Source of the DNA: Epiperipatus broadwayi
Lineage: Eukaryota > Onychophora > Udeonychophora > Euonychophora > Peripatidae
Direction of reading: 5' to 3'
DNA length: 64,000 nucleotides
NCBI GenBank assembly: GCA_028023455.1
Contig: JAQFVV010012992.1
Location: 214,648 to 278,647, forward strand
Positions 34,957-48,953 of the stretch are shown piece by piece. Position 1 is the first letter of the stretch; each line of letters starts with the position of its first letter. The position numbers and the translations under genes are program-made. Below the pieces are notes generated by a model that was not told the DNA's origin, ran no database searches, and saw only the letters and a program-made list of their open reading frames with translations.

Positions 34957-37320
34957 TATATATATATATATTGTAACTAAATAGTGATATGGGAAACAGA
35001 TTGGTTGAGGAAAGTGTGTCACTTTGAGTATGTCTACCATCAAGTGCAACCCTTGTAAAATATAGTTTAAAATGAAGTTATATTTCTTTTATTCATTTAA
35101 AACAACAATATAAACTACTTCTATAATCTACAGCATCAATACATCAACAATCATGATAATAATATCCCAGGAAACTTGTAAAGATTTTATTAGAATAACT
35201 CTTAGATATTCTTATATGTACACATATAAATGAATAGATTTATTTGTTTAAGGCTAGCGAATTAACTTTCTCCAATCCAAGATTACATATAATTTAAATC
35301 AGTTAATTCTCTTAGAGTTTTTATTAAATTATAGGTGATTATTTCTAAGAGATTAAGAATCTTATAAACTTTTAAAACATTATGTAATTAATATGATTAA
35401 GATATCAAAGGAATTTTTTGGACCTTATCATACTTCAACAAATGATACTATTCTTAAAATGGAAGTTGGAAAATAGGAATGGTGCAAATAAATTAAGTAA
35501 AGAAAATTAATTTTAAACAAAGTGAAAGTATGACCAAATTGCATTAAAGTATGTAGATGATGATGATGACTTCCATTAATGACAAACAACCGTATAATCA
35601 ATAATTACAATTAATTTATTAATCATAAAACAATTATATCAAAAAATATTCTACTACAAACATATTATAATAATAGAAGTTCTCTAAACGTTTCTGAACA
35701 ATATTAAACTGTTCTATTATATTGGGTTTAACTATTTGTGATATCAAGAAAAGTTATGCAACCAAAGCACTAAATTGGAGATGGTTGTACAATATTCATC
35801 CAAAGCATTAACACCAATTACAGATGAGTCTAGGAATGTTTTATTGCATCCTTTAATGTCTTCATAATAAAGATTAGAAAGAAAACAATCTCTATTATAG
35901 ATATCAACTGGATTGTTTAACCCTTTTAGGAACAAGTAAATAATTTACCCAATTATAGTATGATGATTATTAAAATACATAAAGTAATAAATATGACAAT
36001 CATATATTGAGTGGCATGACTTGTTATGCTTTCTAGTTTATAACATCTAAACTTCAAATATTTTGTTAGGAGTCTGCCTCCACTAACTAATAATGTTTAT
36101 AAGTATCAGTGCCATGAGAGTATTTTAATATATTGCATGGGATTTTCTAGATCATATGAACATTTCCTGAGTAAATAGAAGAGCAAATTTTACAGTTTTT
36201 CCTTCACTGATTTAAGATACCTGGGCTGCAGAAGATAAGGTATCATTTCCAAAGATCAATAAAACAAATTAATATTAATAGGATATAGCAGCTTGTATAT
36301 TAACTTAGAGCTTAATATAACATGTCTCCAATTCCATTAATGTAACAACATACATTTATACCCAATTGTACTAGTAATCTCAATCTTTACTGTTTCTTCA
36401 TTATACTAGTATTTCCATAAAAACTTTACTTTAATTGTAACAAAACATTTTAAAATTCAAACAAATCAATGATAAAATTAATTATATAATCTCTGTAACT
36501 GGATAATCCAAAGTCTTGAATAAATGTTAGAGATTTTATTCAGGTGAATTTTAAAATTCCAATAATATTTGATCACTAGAGTTGTCCTAACAGTAAATTT
36601 ACAAATATATAAGTAACACAATCTAGCTGGTATAGTGAATCCCTTCATAGGTTGAGATTTATAATCCAAGATTCAACAATATGATTTCCTAAAACCTTAA
36701 AAAAAATCACAATTATTATTTGTATTCCAACAGCATAGTCATAGCAATTTATCCATTTATAAATATCAACTTTCACAATTTGTAATGTCATGTTCATTTT
36801 ATGAAATATGAAATAGTAATCGATTTAAAACTGTAATCCTTTGGCTGAAATTATACTCGTGGTAATATTCGGTTTAAAAAAAAGATTTTAATCCACTGGT
36901 TGTAGTAATGTATGATATCCAAAAGTGTAGAAAGATTTTGCATATGTGATAAAGAAATTTCAATAATCCATAGATTTGAGTGATTTGATGACTTTAGCTA
37001 TAGTTCAGGTCACTTAATAGATTATAAAACCAAGCAAATAATAATTAGTCTACCGACTTGAATTAATCAGATTTCTTTGTAATTTTAAGCAGTTATCATG
37101 AATACATATTTACACAATATGATAATTCTGAGTTTCTATGACAATCGTAATATTCAAGGTAATCCATAGGAAGATAGCCAATATCATTTCGGCAAGATAT
37201 TTTAATTTTAAAAAAGAGACACATGATTACAGAAATGTTATGTACAGTAGAAGTTCATAAACAATTTCAAAATTTCAATTGATGACACAAAATATTAATT
37301 TTGCTCCCTTTTTAAATAGT
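34957..37320. other. AT-rich sequence right of the Gypsy element
   Basis: It begins with a short TA microsatellite and tgtaactaaatag. A gatgatgatgatg microsatellite lies at about 35,555. Short open frames at 35,744-35,935 and 36,478-36,669 have no recognisable content. Confidence 0.5.
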
Positions 37321-37374
37321 ACTCAATGATAATAACTATTGATGTTTTAATTTCTCCATTTGGATCGATAAGAA

Positions 37375-37445
37375 GAAACACTTCACTGAGCTAGACAAAA
37401 TGCTTAGCAGATTTCTTTACTCTTCCATGCTGAAGAAGTTTAATA
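37375..37445 (+). repeat. Possible decayed SINE fragment
   Basis: gagctagacaaaatgcttagcagatttc followed by tttact and atgctgaa recalls the block caaaatgcttagcggtattt of tRNA-derived SINEs common in octopus genomes (from memory, not checked). It is short and decayed, so the call is weak. Confidence 0.3.
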
Positions 37446-38254
37446 GTTGAATTTAGGTTTTGTATACTGAAATATAGAAAAGACTATTCAAATTTGATGA
37501 GTGGTTATATTTATAGCTTATTATCATGTAGTCTGTGATATCATCAAATATCACCCACAATACCTCACTTTACAAGTTTGTATCAGAAAAATCTGTTCTA
37601 TTACTATGGTAAATATTGGAAGCAGGCAAATTACAAAGTTTGACGAGTTTAAAAGTTTCAAATTTCAAGACGAAATATTAAAATAAAGATTTTTTTTTTT
37701 TTTCATATATTAAATGTCAAACTATATTAATTGTTCACAAGTAAAATACACAATTGTTTATTTTGTAACCAAATAGTTTATAATATTAGATTATTAAATA
37801 AAATAATTTATTTATGAAATTTTAAAATTCTAATAATTTTAAATTGATAAACTTATTAAATTAACCTATAAATTATATAGTAATAATAAATTCAATTCAA
37901 ATATTTTACTTTTCAATTTGATATTTTGGAGATGTAACTTTCATGCACATGCACAAATACCCATTAAAACACAATGTCAACATTTACATTTCTGACTAAA
38001 TGTAATACTGATGGTATATCTCTTATTTTCAGTTATTACTGTATTATTACTTTTAACTGTTGTCATTTTTACAATTAAGCTTGTATATATTTTATCCTGC
38101 ATATTTTCCTTCTAATATTAGATTTATAAGTGTTTTTGTTTGGCTAAAAAAAATTTAGTTGCGCTTTTAAAAAAGGAAACGCCGAACAGCATATGTTTTT
38201 TTTAGTACATTATAATTGATAAAATTTTGTATGAAAAGATATCTTGGATGATTT

Positions 38255-38670
38255 TATCTAATCTATTATATAACAAATATTTTATTTATATAGCGCAATA
38301 TTATAAGTTGTAGTAATAATAGTAGATTATTCCACTGCACATGCGCTTTACAGATTGAATGCTTTTTAATGAATACTATCCTTTCCAAACACAAGATAAA
38401 GTCTTTTTAAAAAACAGAATGAATCCACTCTATCTTTTTCACCCAAACTATATGCATAGGCAAATCTGAAGCATTTGTAACAGAGCATGAAGATTTAACT
38501 AATCACTTTAAATTATTTATGAATTTTGTTAATGACACCTGTGAAATTTTTATAATTTGCGATACGTCATTATTAAATGAAAACTTACATATGTAACAAA
38601 TATTTTATTCATGTAGCACAATGTTATAAGTTGTAATAATAATAGTAGATTACCCCACTGCACATTTGGA
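38255..38670 (+). repeat. Pair of direct repeats of about 80 bp
   Basis: aacaaatattttatttatatagcgcaat at about 38,272 recurs as aacaaatattttattcatgtagcacaat at about 38,597. Both are followed by ttataagttgtaataataatagtagatta and ccactgcacat. The copies are about 325 bp apart. The intervening sequence begins gcgctttacagattg. Confidence 0.65.
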
Positions 38671-38674
38671 AGAG

Positions 38675-40855
38675 GCACCAGAATTTTACTTCTGATTCTA
38701 TTATTGACCACAATGAGAATTATTATCAAGATTGATATAGTATAATTGATAAAAACAAGCTAATAAATTTTTTTATAGTTAATGGTGGTGCCCATTAATT
38801 CCGATGCTAAAATATAAAGTTATGATACCCAAAACAATTTTTGAAATAAGACAATGAAATTACATATGAATAATTATTTATAAATAACTTCCATATGCTG
38901 GTATTCTTCATTTGATTTATTAAGTATAATGGATAATTATACAATATCAATTAGTATGTTAGCTAAATTAAAACCAATTTTATTAACACTCAAGAATTAT
39001 TTGTAACTTTTGATATTCATTGATTCATATATGTCCACATGCTTAGGAAGTTCACAAATAGGACGCACATTAGATCAGCTGTATCATAAAAATTAATATT
39101 CAGATAACCATCACAATGAATTTTAAAGGATAGATGCAGTAGTCAATATACAAATTATAAAATATAAAAATCATTACTATTAATCATAGAAAGTCATGGT
39201 AGAAAATATTTATTATATTATTTCATTTTATATACATCTATGGCATATACATATGCAATAACTTTTTATTCTTAAGATAAACTGTACCTAAAAAAACGCA
39301 CTAGTTTATATATTCATGCATGTAGCAAAATATAATGGAAAGCAAATTAACAAACTGTATTAAGATTTATGGAAGATTATGTCCAGAACAAATAATAATA
39401 CAATAAACTAAATCTTTTTAACTTATTATTTCCTAGTCTGAGTACGCATGTATATACAGATCATTCTTACAAGTGATTAAGAAAAACTAATTTAATATCT
39501 TGGGCATTGAATATCACTATAGCTTAAATAATTAACCAATTATAACAAAAGATACATCATTTATGTATCTTTAGTATTGTTATCTTAGCTTGTGATGGAG
39601 AATAGCATTAAAAAATGTTAACAATGTTTAATAAAAATAAAGAAATCAATAATTTAATGGCAGTCATTCTCCATTTCAAACTTATAAAACAAATTTGAAT
39701 TTTCGGAATTAAAAAAACTATAACATGAATAAACATTTATCGAGAAAGTTTTAAATGTAATGCTGATTAAAAACTGATAACGACTATTTACATATAAAAT
39801 AATAATTATAACGAAGCTTATAAGAGGAAAAGTTTATTTTAATATTTTATAAGTAGAATTTATATTTAGAAATTATCTTTAATTTTGTTACCTAATACAA
39901 GTGATGTCATCAATCATGGTGATTTACTTAAGAAATAATTAAGAAATGCCAACAAAAGCAAGCCCATGATAATTTTGATAATTACAATCACATATATTTC
40001 AAAGATGTCCATTTGTTGCCGCAAATGACTGATTTTGAAGAAACGTTGTTTGATCAAGAGATTGAGTGCATCGAAATTATTCATTTGATGTATGCAATCC
40101 ATCCTCTGTGCTGGAACTGTGATAAAGTTAGCAATGCATTGGAAAAATTTATGAATACAAGTTTTTTCTAATAAATGTAGACTTAGTTCAAGAATTTTCT
40201 AGCAAGTTATTCTTTCAAAAAAAGATCTTATTAACATTCCAATGAAAAATTGAATCATTTTCTAGTTTCTAATGAATTATCACTATCTTTCTACATTGAT
40301 AAAATTATAAAAGACTGACTTTAAAATTACAAATTTAGCAAAAATTCAAAAAACCAGGATATCTACAAAATTATCAACAGATTAACCTCTAAAATTATAA
40401 AATTGACTTTATTTAAACAAAGTGGCAGAATGTGTTTAAATTCCACAATTGCAATTTTTAAAATAAAACTTTTTTGTCTTATCTTTTGGAGATTTACTTT
40501 TAAGATCAAGATTTAAATTAGTTTTAAAATGAAAATAGTTTTAAGACCCCACTAGTATCTTTCAATTACATATATTTTATTCAAAATTTCTTTTAAAATA
40601 TATAACACACATAAACATATAGAATACATATTATGAAATATCATTTCATAAACCCCCTATTATAAATTTTTTTTTACTATGTTTATTACACCTATTTTGG
40701 CATGCTAGATTGGGGAAATTCTATTCTGAATTCCTTAAGAGTTTAAGGCTTCATGCATTGTAGGATTCTAATATCCCTGCTTTGCTTCTAAGCATAAAAG
40801 CATTATTACTTTATTTTACAGAAACCCTCATATAATGGAAAAAAACTTTCTGTAT
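38675..40855. other. AT-rich sequence, no gene seen
   Basis: Only chance open frames were found, such as minus 39,914-40,102, which has a hydrophobic stretch but no family motif. Confidence 0.5.
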
Positions 40856-40859
40856 TTAT

Positions 40860-43800
40860 GTTTAGGTAATTGGCTGATATACCACATTTGTATGAACATT
40901 TGATCACCAATGATGAATAAGTACAGTTTACTATTACTTCTCTGTTTAGCTCTGCCATCTGGATGAATCTGAAGAACACCTTTTCTTTGTTCTAGTCAGT
41001 ATCAATCTCTTCATTGATGACTGACAGCAGTGTCAATCAACTTTGAACTGTTTCCTTCAAAGTGCGATAGACTCATTTTAAATCCAATTGATGTAGTTTA
41101 TTATTTCTGGCATTTTTGTAACTCATTGTTTGTGAAATAGTCTGTTTAACTCCCTTATAAATCTCTCACAAGGGTTAGACTGAGTTGCTTATGGATATAA
41201 AGATATAGCTTATATTTTGCTAAATGATCCATTGTTTCCATCTTCCAAATTGAAAAAAGATACTGTGATCCATTAAAATTGCGTTCAGTTGCCAACTAGA
41301 AGAATTTGCTATACTTTTAATATTTAAGGTACACAGTCACATATTGTGAGATGTCATACATTACTACTAACAATCTTTAATACCTAAATTCTGGCAACAG
41401 TTTCATAGTAATCTATAGATAGTAGATTATTAAGACTACTATATGTTATAGCATGAAGGGTTTCAGAAAATGTTTGATTTGCTTGTTTGGTCTGAGAACC
41501 TTCCTGTGATAGTTAATATATAAAAGTACAAAGTGGACCAACAAAATCATATTTTTAATACTTCCTCTACTTTTCTCAGGCAATAATAACCATACATATA
41601 ATGGACATAAATGATCAGATGATTTTGTAGTTTTTGAGTATCAAGATTCTCCAAATGTGTTTGTCATTGCAAGGATCATACATTAAAAAATTGCTTAATA
41701 TGTAATACTCATCTTTTTTATGAATCATTTTATAATAAGAATCCTGAAATAATAAACCTCTCTTGAAATATGATATAACTGCCCCTTTCTCGTCCTTATA
41801 TTTTAGCCATTCAAGATTATTTAATTCTTTGTTGACTTATTTGATCACTGCTAGATTTATAAAAAATCTAAGAAAATCATCTACTTTAACGTAGAGGTGC
41901 ACACGAGGATGTTGAATAAGAATATCAGCAACTATATTCTCTTTACTTTAAGAGTACAAGATTTCATTTTTGAATTTCTGTACAAATAAGCTCCATTAAA
42001 TGAGGAAATCACTGTCAAGCATATATTGTTTAAAAAGTTTAAGCATTGATAGTATCTGGCACTGACTTCCTATTCCACAAAAAATGTTTGAATTTGGAAA
42101 AAATTCAAACAACAGCTAATGCCTCCTTTAACATGTTGGTATAGTTTCTTTATTTTCCTTTCAATGTTTGCCTGCAAAAATATATAAGTCTGGCCTCTGC
42201 TGATCACTAATCTGGAACTTTAAATCACTAGTGTCAGTTTGTAAATAAGGTCTTTTTTTCAAATTAGGATGTGACAACATTTATTTCCTTTAGAAGTTAT
42301 CCAGTTAATTATAAAACCTAATAATTCTAATATATACTAGCATTTTGAATACTGGTTTAAAAAAATTATTTGGTATTAATTATGGAAAATTTGCTCTAGC
42401 TAAGCATGCTTTTAGCTAATGAAACCAGAAAACCTAAGAATGATGTTAATTGCTTTTTGTTTTTAGTTTGTGGGAAATTTTAGATCATTGATATTTTGTC
42501 AAAATGGGGTTTAATTCCCCAACTATACTAATAAGCAAACTTAAGGATATTTCTGGTTCAGGCAATATAGTCCTCTTTAAATTAATTGTTATTATTTTAG
42601 TATTCTTTAAGAAACATTTCAAGTGGTTGAGATGTTCCTTTATATCTTGTCCATACAGTGATATCATCCACATACTATATAATAATTTTCTTAACTTCTT
42701 CTGACAGAACAATATCCAGACAGCTCAGTAATTCTGCTCCATTATTAATAAGTCAAAAAGCATAACTTCCAAAACAGAGAAACAAGAATCATACCTCAAA
42801 TTGGTGTATTGATGATTTTGTATCTGTAATTGGATTTGCTAATAGCTTGATATGAGATCTATGTGTTAAAGACAGCTTTAACATGGAAATTATTTAATAG
42901 AACTTGATTGTGGTGGAATCTCCAAGCAACTAAGCATAGTTGTATCTACCCATTCTTTTTCCTGATGACTATCATGTTTCCCTGAAAATAAGATCAGGTT
43001 TATATTAATTTTTGCTCCAAAATACACTGTAGATTTTATTTTCAGGGGATGTCTTATTTTTTCATGTACTAAAATCTACATTTATTCAAGTACTTTTTTG
43101 TTTTATAGAAAGCTATAAGATTCTTTTCCTGGGAGCCTCCCTTACATCCACAATTCATTTCTTGTACTCACCAGAATAGCTTTCTTTTTGTACTCATCTT
43201 ATCTGGTAGTCAAAATATTCTGTTTAAATTTACCATAAAATCAAGCATTAATTGAAGACTTGTGAGACAGGAATGGTAACATAAACAATTAAGAACAGTT
43301 TGTCCACACAAAAGCAATAAATATAAACACCAAAATTCAGAGAAATGTTTCTGTACTTCACACATGCACATTAAGTACATACATTACAAATAGACATATT
43401 GAATTATGTTAATTCATATATGATTCAACCACATTCTTCCATTATCAAGTATGCAAATTGTAAACACTTTCTAAATTACTTGTAATAGCTAGTGCTTGGG
43501 TATTTTTTAAAAATTTTCTTTAGAAGAAAGATGGATGATTTAACTTAAGCTAAACTTTCATTATTAAAATCACTTCTGTTATTTTAATAAAGACTTTCAA
43601 GAGAAAAAAAAAATGTTTAAGAAATCAAACTAATTTGTCTTTGATCATGAATATTTAAAGGCTACCATGCTTTTAAAACTCTAAAACTAAATTAACCATC
43701 CTAAATCTAGATATTAAATAAAATAAATACCTAAAACTATATAAATAAAATTATAAATTATCCAATTTATTGACTTGTAGTAGACAAGTTATTTTTCTTT

Positions 43801-45700
43801 CTATAAAAGTAGAATTATGTTTGTTGAAAATAGTCAACAAAAAAATACATAAGAATCATATAATTTATATTATCATTTATTTAAAGCATTAATGTCAATA
43901 ATATTGTTAATTACCTTCATCACATATATATCCATCATATATTTTAACAGGCAAACAAAAGCCATCTATCAGACCACCAATCTCAACTAGGGCTTGTATT
44001 TGGAGTAGGTTAAATTGTAAGCATCCTCATAAATCATGCTAAGTTTTTTTTTTTCTGGTTAGGTTTTATTTTCAGGAAAACATGGTACTAATAGGTTGAT
44101 GTAAGAGGTTGGACTCTGTTATATTACTTCTAACTCTATCATTTATCAAATCTGTTGTTCAACCTCATGCTTAATACACCAGATATAGGATAGGATCCCC
44201 TGTAAAAATGAGTATGCTCTTTAAATTTTTATCCCATGTATATAGTTAATGATTACAGGTTCATTATAGAAAACTGTAATAATGCAAGAAGATATTAGTT
44301 GAATAATTTTGATCTACCTCTTATATAATGACTCAACTACCTTGCTCCATATTTCTGAAGCATCCTGCATCTATTGAACATGCTGCAAGAAAAACAATAA
44401 CTGTCTCAAAAAGGCTACAAATGTAAATAAAGATGACTTACACAATGTGCAAACATACATTATTAATTTGGAAGTTGAACTAACATACAATAATGGACAA
44501 TGAATTACATTGTTACTAAGACCTCCTTTAGATGTTTAGAGAGTTAGTATAACTTTTATCATTTAGTTTTAATTTTCCTGACTTTTCAAGCATTAAGCTC
44601 ATTGGTTAATTTTCTTCATTCTAACACATAATTGTTCTTTGATGTAATATGCTATCTGTTAAATTCTATTATGACTGAATCTTTGCTTAAAAATTCTACA
44701 ATATCTAGATTGAGCACATACTTCAAAAGATATATGCATTAAATGTGTTAATTATAAGAGTAATTTAGATTAGTTTAATATTGTTCAATTTTATACTTTT
44801 ACAAACCAATGTAATGCTTGTCTAGTAATGTCTTTTCATATCTTCTCTAGCCCAGAGGTTATATTGTTTCACTGCAAGACCAAACATTTCTTAATTATTG
44901 AGCACTCCAAGTCTTTGGGATAAGACAGCAATTTGTTCTTCTTATAAAAAGTCTGATATGCAGATGTACCCAGTCTTTTCTCAATGGATTTAACAATATA
45001 CTTGTTATTTGGCTACAAATGTTTGATGTATGGCTCTGATGTACTAATAACTTGAATATAGACTTTTTTCCTTTTGATTTCAGATGTTTATAATTAAAAT
45101 GTGAGATTTGTTACTCATCTATAGAAACTTGGGATATTTCTATAAGAGCTTCACCAAAGAGTTTGTGCTATCAAGTACTTCCAAAAAAAGTTAACATAAC
45201 ATCAACATTGTTGAACATTTTATATGACAATTATTACAATCTGGTTATTAGAGTAAATCTGAATTGTTCCTTTTATTAGTTCTCATTTTAAACTGACCTG
45301 TAATTAGACTGTATTATGCAATTTCTGGTAGTGGGAGATGTTTTCAGATTCCTAGCCATTAATAGTTCAGATGGAGGTTCCTTCATTGCCATTGGAATAA
45401 TATGTACTATGAAGCAGTAAAAAATCATATCAATATGTTTTTAAAAGCAGAAAAAAATCACAACACAAACATTTAATTCATTTATCTTGCTTAATATTTG
45501 TTTGAACTTCTGCACATTCTTTATGCCAAATCTTTCTACTTGCATTGGTAAGAAGAGATACATAATTAGCTTTCTCCAATTTAGTGAAGAATTTTATAAA
45601 ACTCAGTTGTTTTATATGGACATTCATGCATGGTAATTTCTCTAAGCCCCAGCTAATATCATTGTAGACTTACTGTTAACCACTATTCTGAATTTTATCC
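40860..45700 (-). pseudogene. Old Ty3/Gypsy relic, relative of element 1
   Basis: The minus strand is colinear with element 1 from gag to integrase C-terminus. At about 45,645 the plus strand reads aagccccagctaatatcatt, against gag aagcctcagcatatcatt in element 1. RT is visible as DLISSY.QIQL (about 42,840-42,870) and a frame-shifted catalytic region with DIKEHLNHL (about 42,620-42,660), then IVGELNP. Integrase keeps QSNPCERFIRELNRLF and EIINYINWI (about 41,085-41,185). Many stops and shifts make it dead and much older than element 1. LTRs are not recognised. A 1.1-kb transposon interrupts it at 42,972-44,085. Confidence 0.75.
42972..44085. mobile_element. TA-flanked terminal-inverted-repeat transposon, non-autonomous
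   Basis: The left end tcatgtttccctgaaaataa and the right end ttattttcaggaaaacatgg are inverted copies. The insert is flanked by TA on both sides. Removing it with one TA restores gactactaatagg, which aligns base for base with gaccaccaatggg in Gypsy element 1 (about 21,222-21,234). Near the ends are further blocks (cttattttcagggg-type; ctagggcttgtatttgg). This end style, repeated ccctgaaaataag words, is known from a widespread animal DNA-transposon family whose name I do not assign. No transposase frame is present. The TA duplication fits Tc1/mariner-like activity. Confidence 0.75.
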
Positions 45701-45704
45701 AATT

Positions 45705-46395
45705 AGACCAAGCATTGATTATAACTAAAAAATTGTTACATACTTTGAACATATGTGCTCCAAACACACTAAAAGATAAATATTTGTTTCATGGGATTCA
45801 TAACCCACTGCTCTTCTCTGAACATTATATCTTCTTTTAACAACTATAATGTCATCTATTCAATTCTTTGTTCAATTTTTCCCATCATATAGTGTTATAT
45901 AAGTTAATCTTTATGAACCATTCAGAAGAATAAATCATAATTTTAAAAATTTACTCATTTAGGACATTAAATATATCATTTTTTTATATTCCATAAAATG
46001 ATTAAGAGTTAATGATAACATAAAGAAATGTATCTAGGAAATGGTAAAAAAAGATGTATGGAAAATATCAGAGATAAAAAAAAAGATTTAATTTATTATA
46101 TACTTAAAAACAAATAAATGAAAAATGATATACAAATGAGTTAAATAATAAATATATACAGAATAACTAATGAATGAAGAAGTGATACTGATATTTATCA
46201 CGAAGTTGAAGAATAATATTGAAACAAAATTTAAAAGCAAGATTGTTTTAAAAAATAATTGATTTTATTACATACAATAAATCATGTAAAAAATTTGTTT
46301 CATATTTAAAATAAAATTTAATATATTATTCTTTATATATGACACTCAATATAGGCACTTAGTGTATTACTACATGGAAAACAGATCATCATTGA
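45705..46395. other. AT-rich spacer
   Basis: No element or gene was recognised. Confidence 0.45.
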
Positions 46396-46399
46396 TGAT

Positions 46400-48420
46400 G
46401 GTGTGGTTGTGAATCTGCATATCACTTTACTCATAATAGATCTTGTGAATTACATAATACCTGTGGTAAATTATAAATCTTGATTTTTTTGGCATGTATT
46501 TTAAATCTCTACTATATTGCTTCTACCAGTATTTAATGAACTGTTGAACAGAGTAATAATATTTTGTTTTGAAAAATTGCCATACATCTTACCAGCCATA
46601 TAAATTTCAGAAGTGATAATACAGCTCTTATTTTCTTTTCATCATCCATCAAAACATTTAATGTCAAAATTTTGCTATTAAAAAAAGGACAGAACTTAAC
46701 AATATGTACAAAAGTTTCTTCATATAATCCACATAATTTACAAGTTGTGTCAAAAACAATGTATGGCTCTTGTTGAAAAATATTGTAGTTGGGAAAAAAA
46801 CAATAGAAATTTGATGCCTATATGAATCAATGAATCAACTAATAATATATTTCTTAACACTTTTATAGCTAAATGAATTTCCAATTGGTATCATGGTTGG
46901 AATTTTGGGATAAATTATCACTGGTAGATCTTTTATGACATTTGATTTACATTATGTTCATTCATCTTATGTTTTATATCAAAGTAAACTAGTCATCATC
47001 TCACCAAATAGGATGTTTTTGTCAATTTTACCATATAAGATTGATGATAGTTAGGAAGGATCACTAATTATTTTTTCAAATGTCTTAACATTTATGATTA
47101 ACAAATGATTTAACTTTAATTAATCTGAAACCTTTGTCTCTAGATGGCATTTTTAGAGTATTGTATGACAAAGGTTATGATTCTATTTTCCAAAAATAGC
47201 TATTTATATATTTATTAATGTCTCCTATTGTCACATTAGTTGAATTTTCCAAGGAGCATATTATGCCAAGAGATTTTTGAAAACTAACATAACTATTTTA
47301 ATTTTTGTTTTCAAGTGGCATTTATTTAAATTGAAAATTAATAATTTAATTCAATAATGTACTATTAATTAATTTATTAATATTTAAATTGGTTTTGGTC
47401 ACTGAAATATATATTGAAATACCAAGGAACTTAATTTAGTGCATAATGAACAGAGTAGTTTATTTATTAAAAAGGGCTAGAGTTTATCTAGCAATATTAT
47501 AACAATTATTTTATCAAGTATATGGCTCTTCATTATCATAAATATTGTTTATTTGTTAATATCTTTTCTAATTTCCTATTCAATAATTAACAAGTTGCAA
47601 ACAAATAATTAGCTAATAAGTGCACCAAGAATTTGTATAGGTAAGATATAATATTTGAAAATCCTAATGTTATTGTTGATTTTAATTTGTCTTTTTGATT
47701 AATTACATTTTCAAAGAAAATCAGAAGTGATTGGGATAAATCTGGGTTTTTCAATTAGTCCCATGATGATGAGTTTTTATCATGGTATAGATGTTGGAAA
47801 TATTTCCAAAATTCATCATCAAGCTGACTTTCAACTAGAATATTACCATTTTATTCTTTTATAATTTGAATACTTTTCAGTTAATATGATCTTGTCTTAG
47901 CATATTTCATAGTTATATGGTCCAGTTTGATACATAATCTAATTATATTTCTGAATTTAAGTGTCTGCTTATCTTCTTGAGTGATGCCATAATTTATTAT
48001 AATGATTTTCAGTGTATTATTTTTTTCACTATAGTTAAATGATAGAATAATCTTTTTAAATATATCTGTGATTTCTTTCATAAAACACATGGTATAATTT
48101 GATGATCTTTCATAAATGATTTGATTGGTGGATTGTTGAAATCTTCCTAAAATTGTTTATTGGGTGTATATTTAAACTTAAATTGAAGTAATTAATAATA
48201 ATTTTTGATAAACCATTTGTATTCAATTGTAAATTAAATGGGACCCCCCCCCCAACATATGTATCGAAATATGTTTCTTTTATTATGTTACATTTTAAAC
48301 TCATTTGGTTAGTAAGTGGCTAAAGATTAGACAAAAAGACAATGTGATCAATCAATGTTGGTGTACATCTATATGAAAGTAAATATGAGCTTTTTGGCAA
48401 ATACTTTACCGAAGTATCCA
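46400..48420 (-). pseudogene. LINE relic with endonuclease end and C-terminal zinc knuckle
   Basis: On the minus strand near 48,340 the frame gives PTLIDHIVFLS, like the end of a LINE endonuclease. 48,090-47,881 is open (ITQEDKQTLKFRN, LDHITMKYAKTRSY), resembling the linker before RT. At about 46,747-46,690 CKLCGLYEETFVHIVKFC is a CX2CX8HX4C motif, like the knuckle at the C-terminus of many LINE ORF2 proteins. The RT between them is too short and decayed to read, so there is probably an internal deletion. A C-run (48,243-48,252) lies inside the frame at 48,110-48,304. Confidence 0.55.
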
Positions 48421-48792
48421 CATTATATCATATTAGGAATTGATTTAATTCCTTAGGGAAACGTTGCACTTGGCAGTTAAAATCATTCAAATAATATTAT
48501 AAAAAAACATTTATGCATTAAAATAGTACAAATCCTTGTCAGATGAAAACAAAAAAGTAGAATTAAGATTAACTATTATCCAGTGAATTTATTAATTAAA
48601 ATGATAAAAAAAGAATTGATATTAATGAATTGATAATGATAAAAATATAATGTATAAAATTTATCACAAAATGCTTTTATTAAAAATAATACTTAAAGAA
48701 AATATCCTTATTTGCTTAAAAAGAAATAGTTTTAATAAACTATTACTAATTTTCTTCTTTTCTGAACCAACATAATATCTGATAATTAACTC

Positions 48793-48934
48793 ACAGAAAA
48801 AGTGGTTTTTAAATATTCAGCTTTATTACTGCCTAACATGCTTTCGATATATTCAATATCTCATGAATATTAAATATATTGAAAGCATGCTAAGCAGTAA
48901 TAAAGCTAAATATTAAAAACAACTATCTTTTCTG
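48793..48934. repeat. Palindromic fold-back, arms of about 61 bp
   Basis: The left arm starts cagaaaaagtgg and the right arm ends actatcttttctg. The inner parts agctttattactgcc(t)a and t(a)gcagtaataaagct match, as do gcatgcttt-type and aaagcatgc words. The spacer is about 20 bp. The structure is strong and short, with no coding content. Confidence 0.8.
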
Positions 48935-48953
48935 CAAATATATTTATTAATTT

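Noticed and set aside
34951-34985. Target-site duplication of Gypsy element 1
   Set aside because: Both flanks contain tat(g/a)tattgtaact-like sequence, but the LTR start itself is TGTAAC and the right flank is a TA microsatellite. A true duplication cannot be told from chance.
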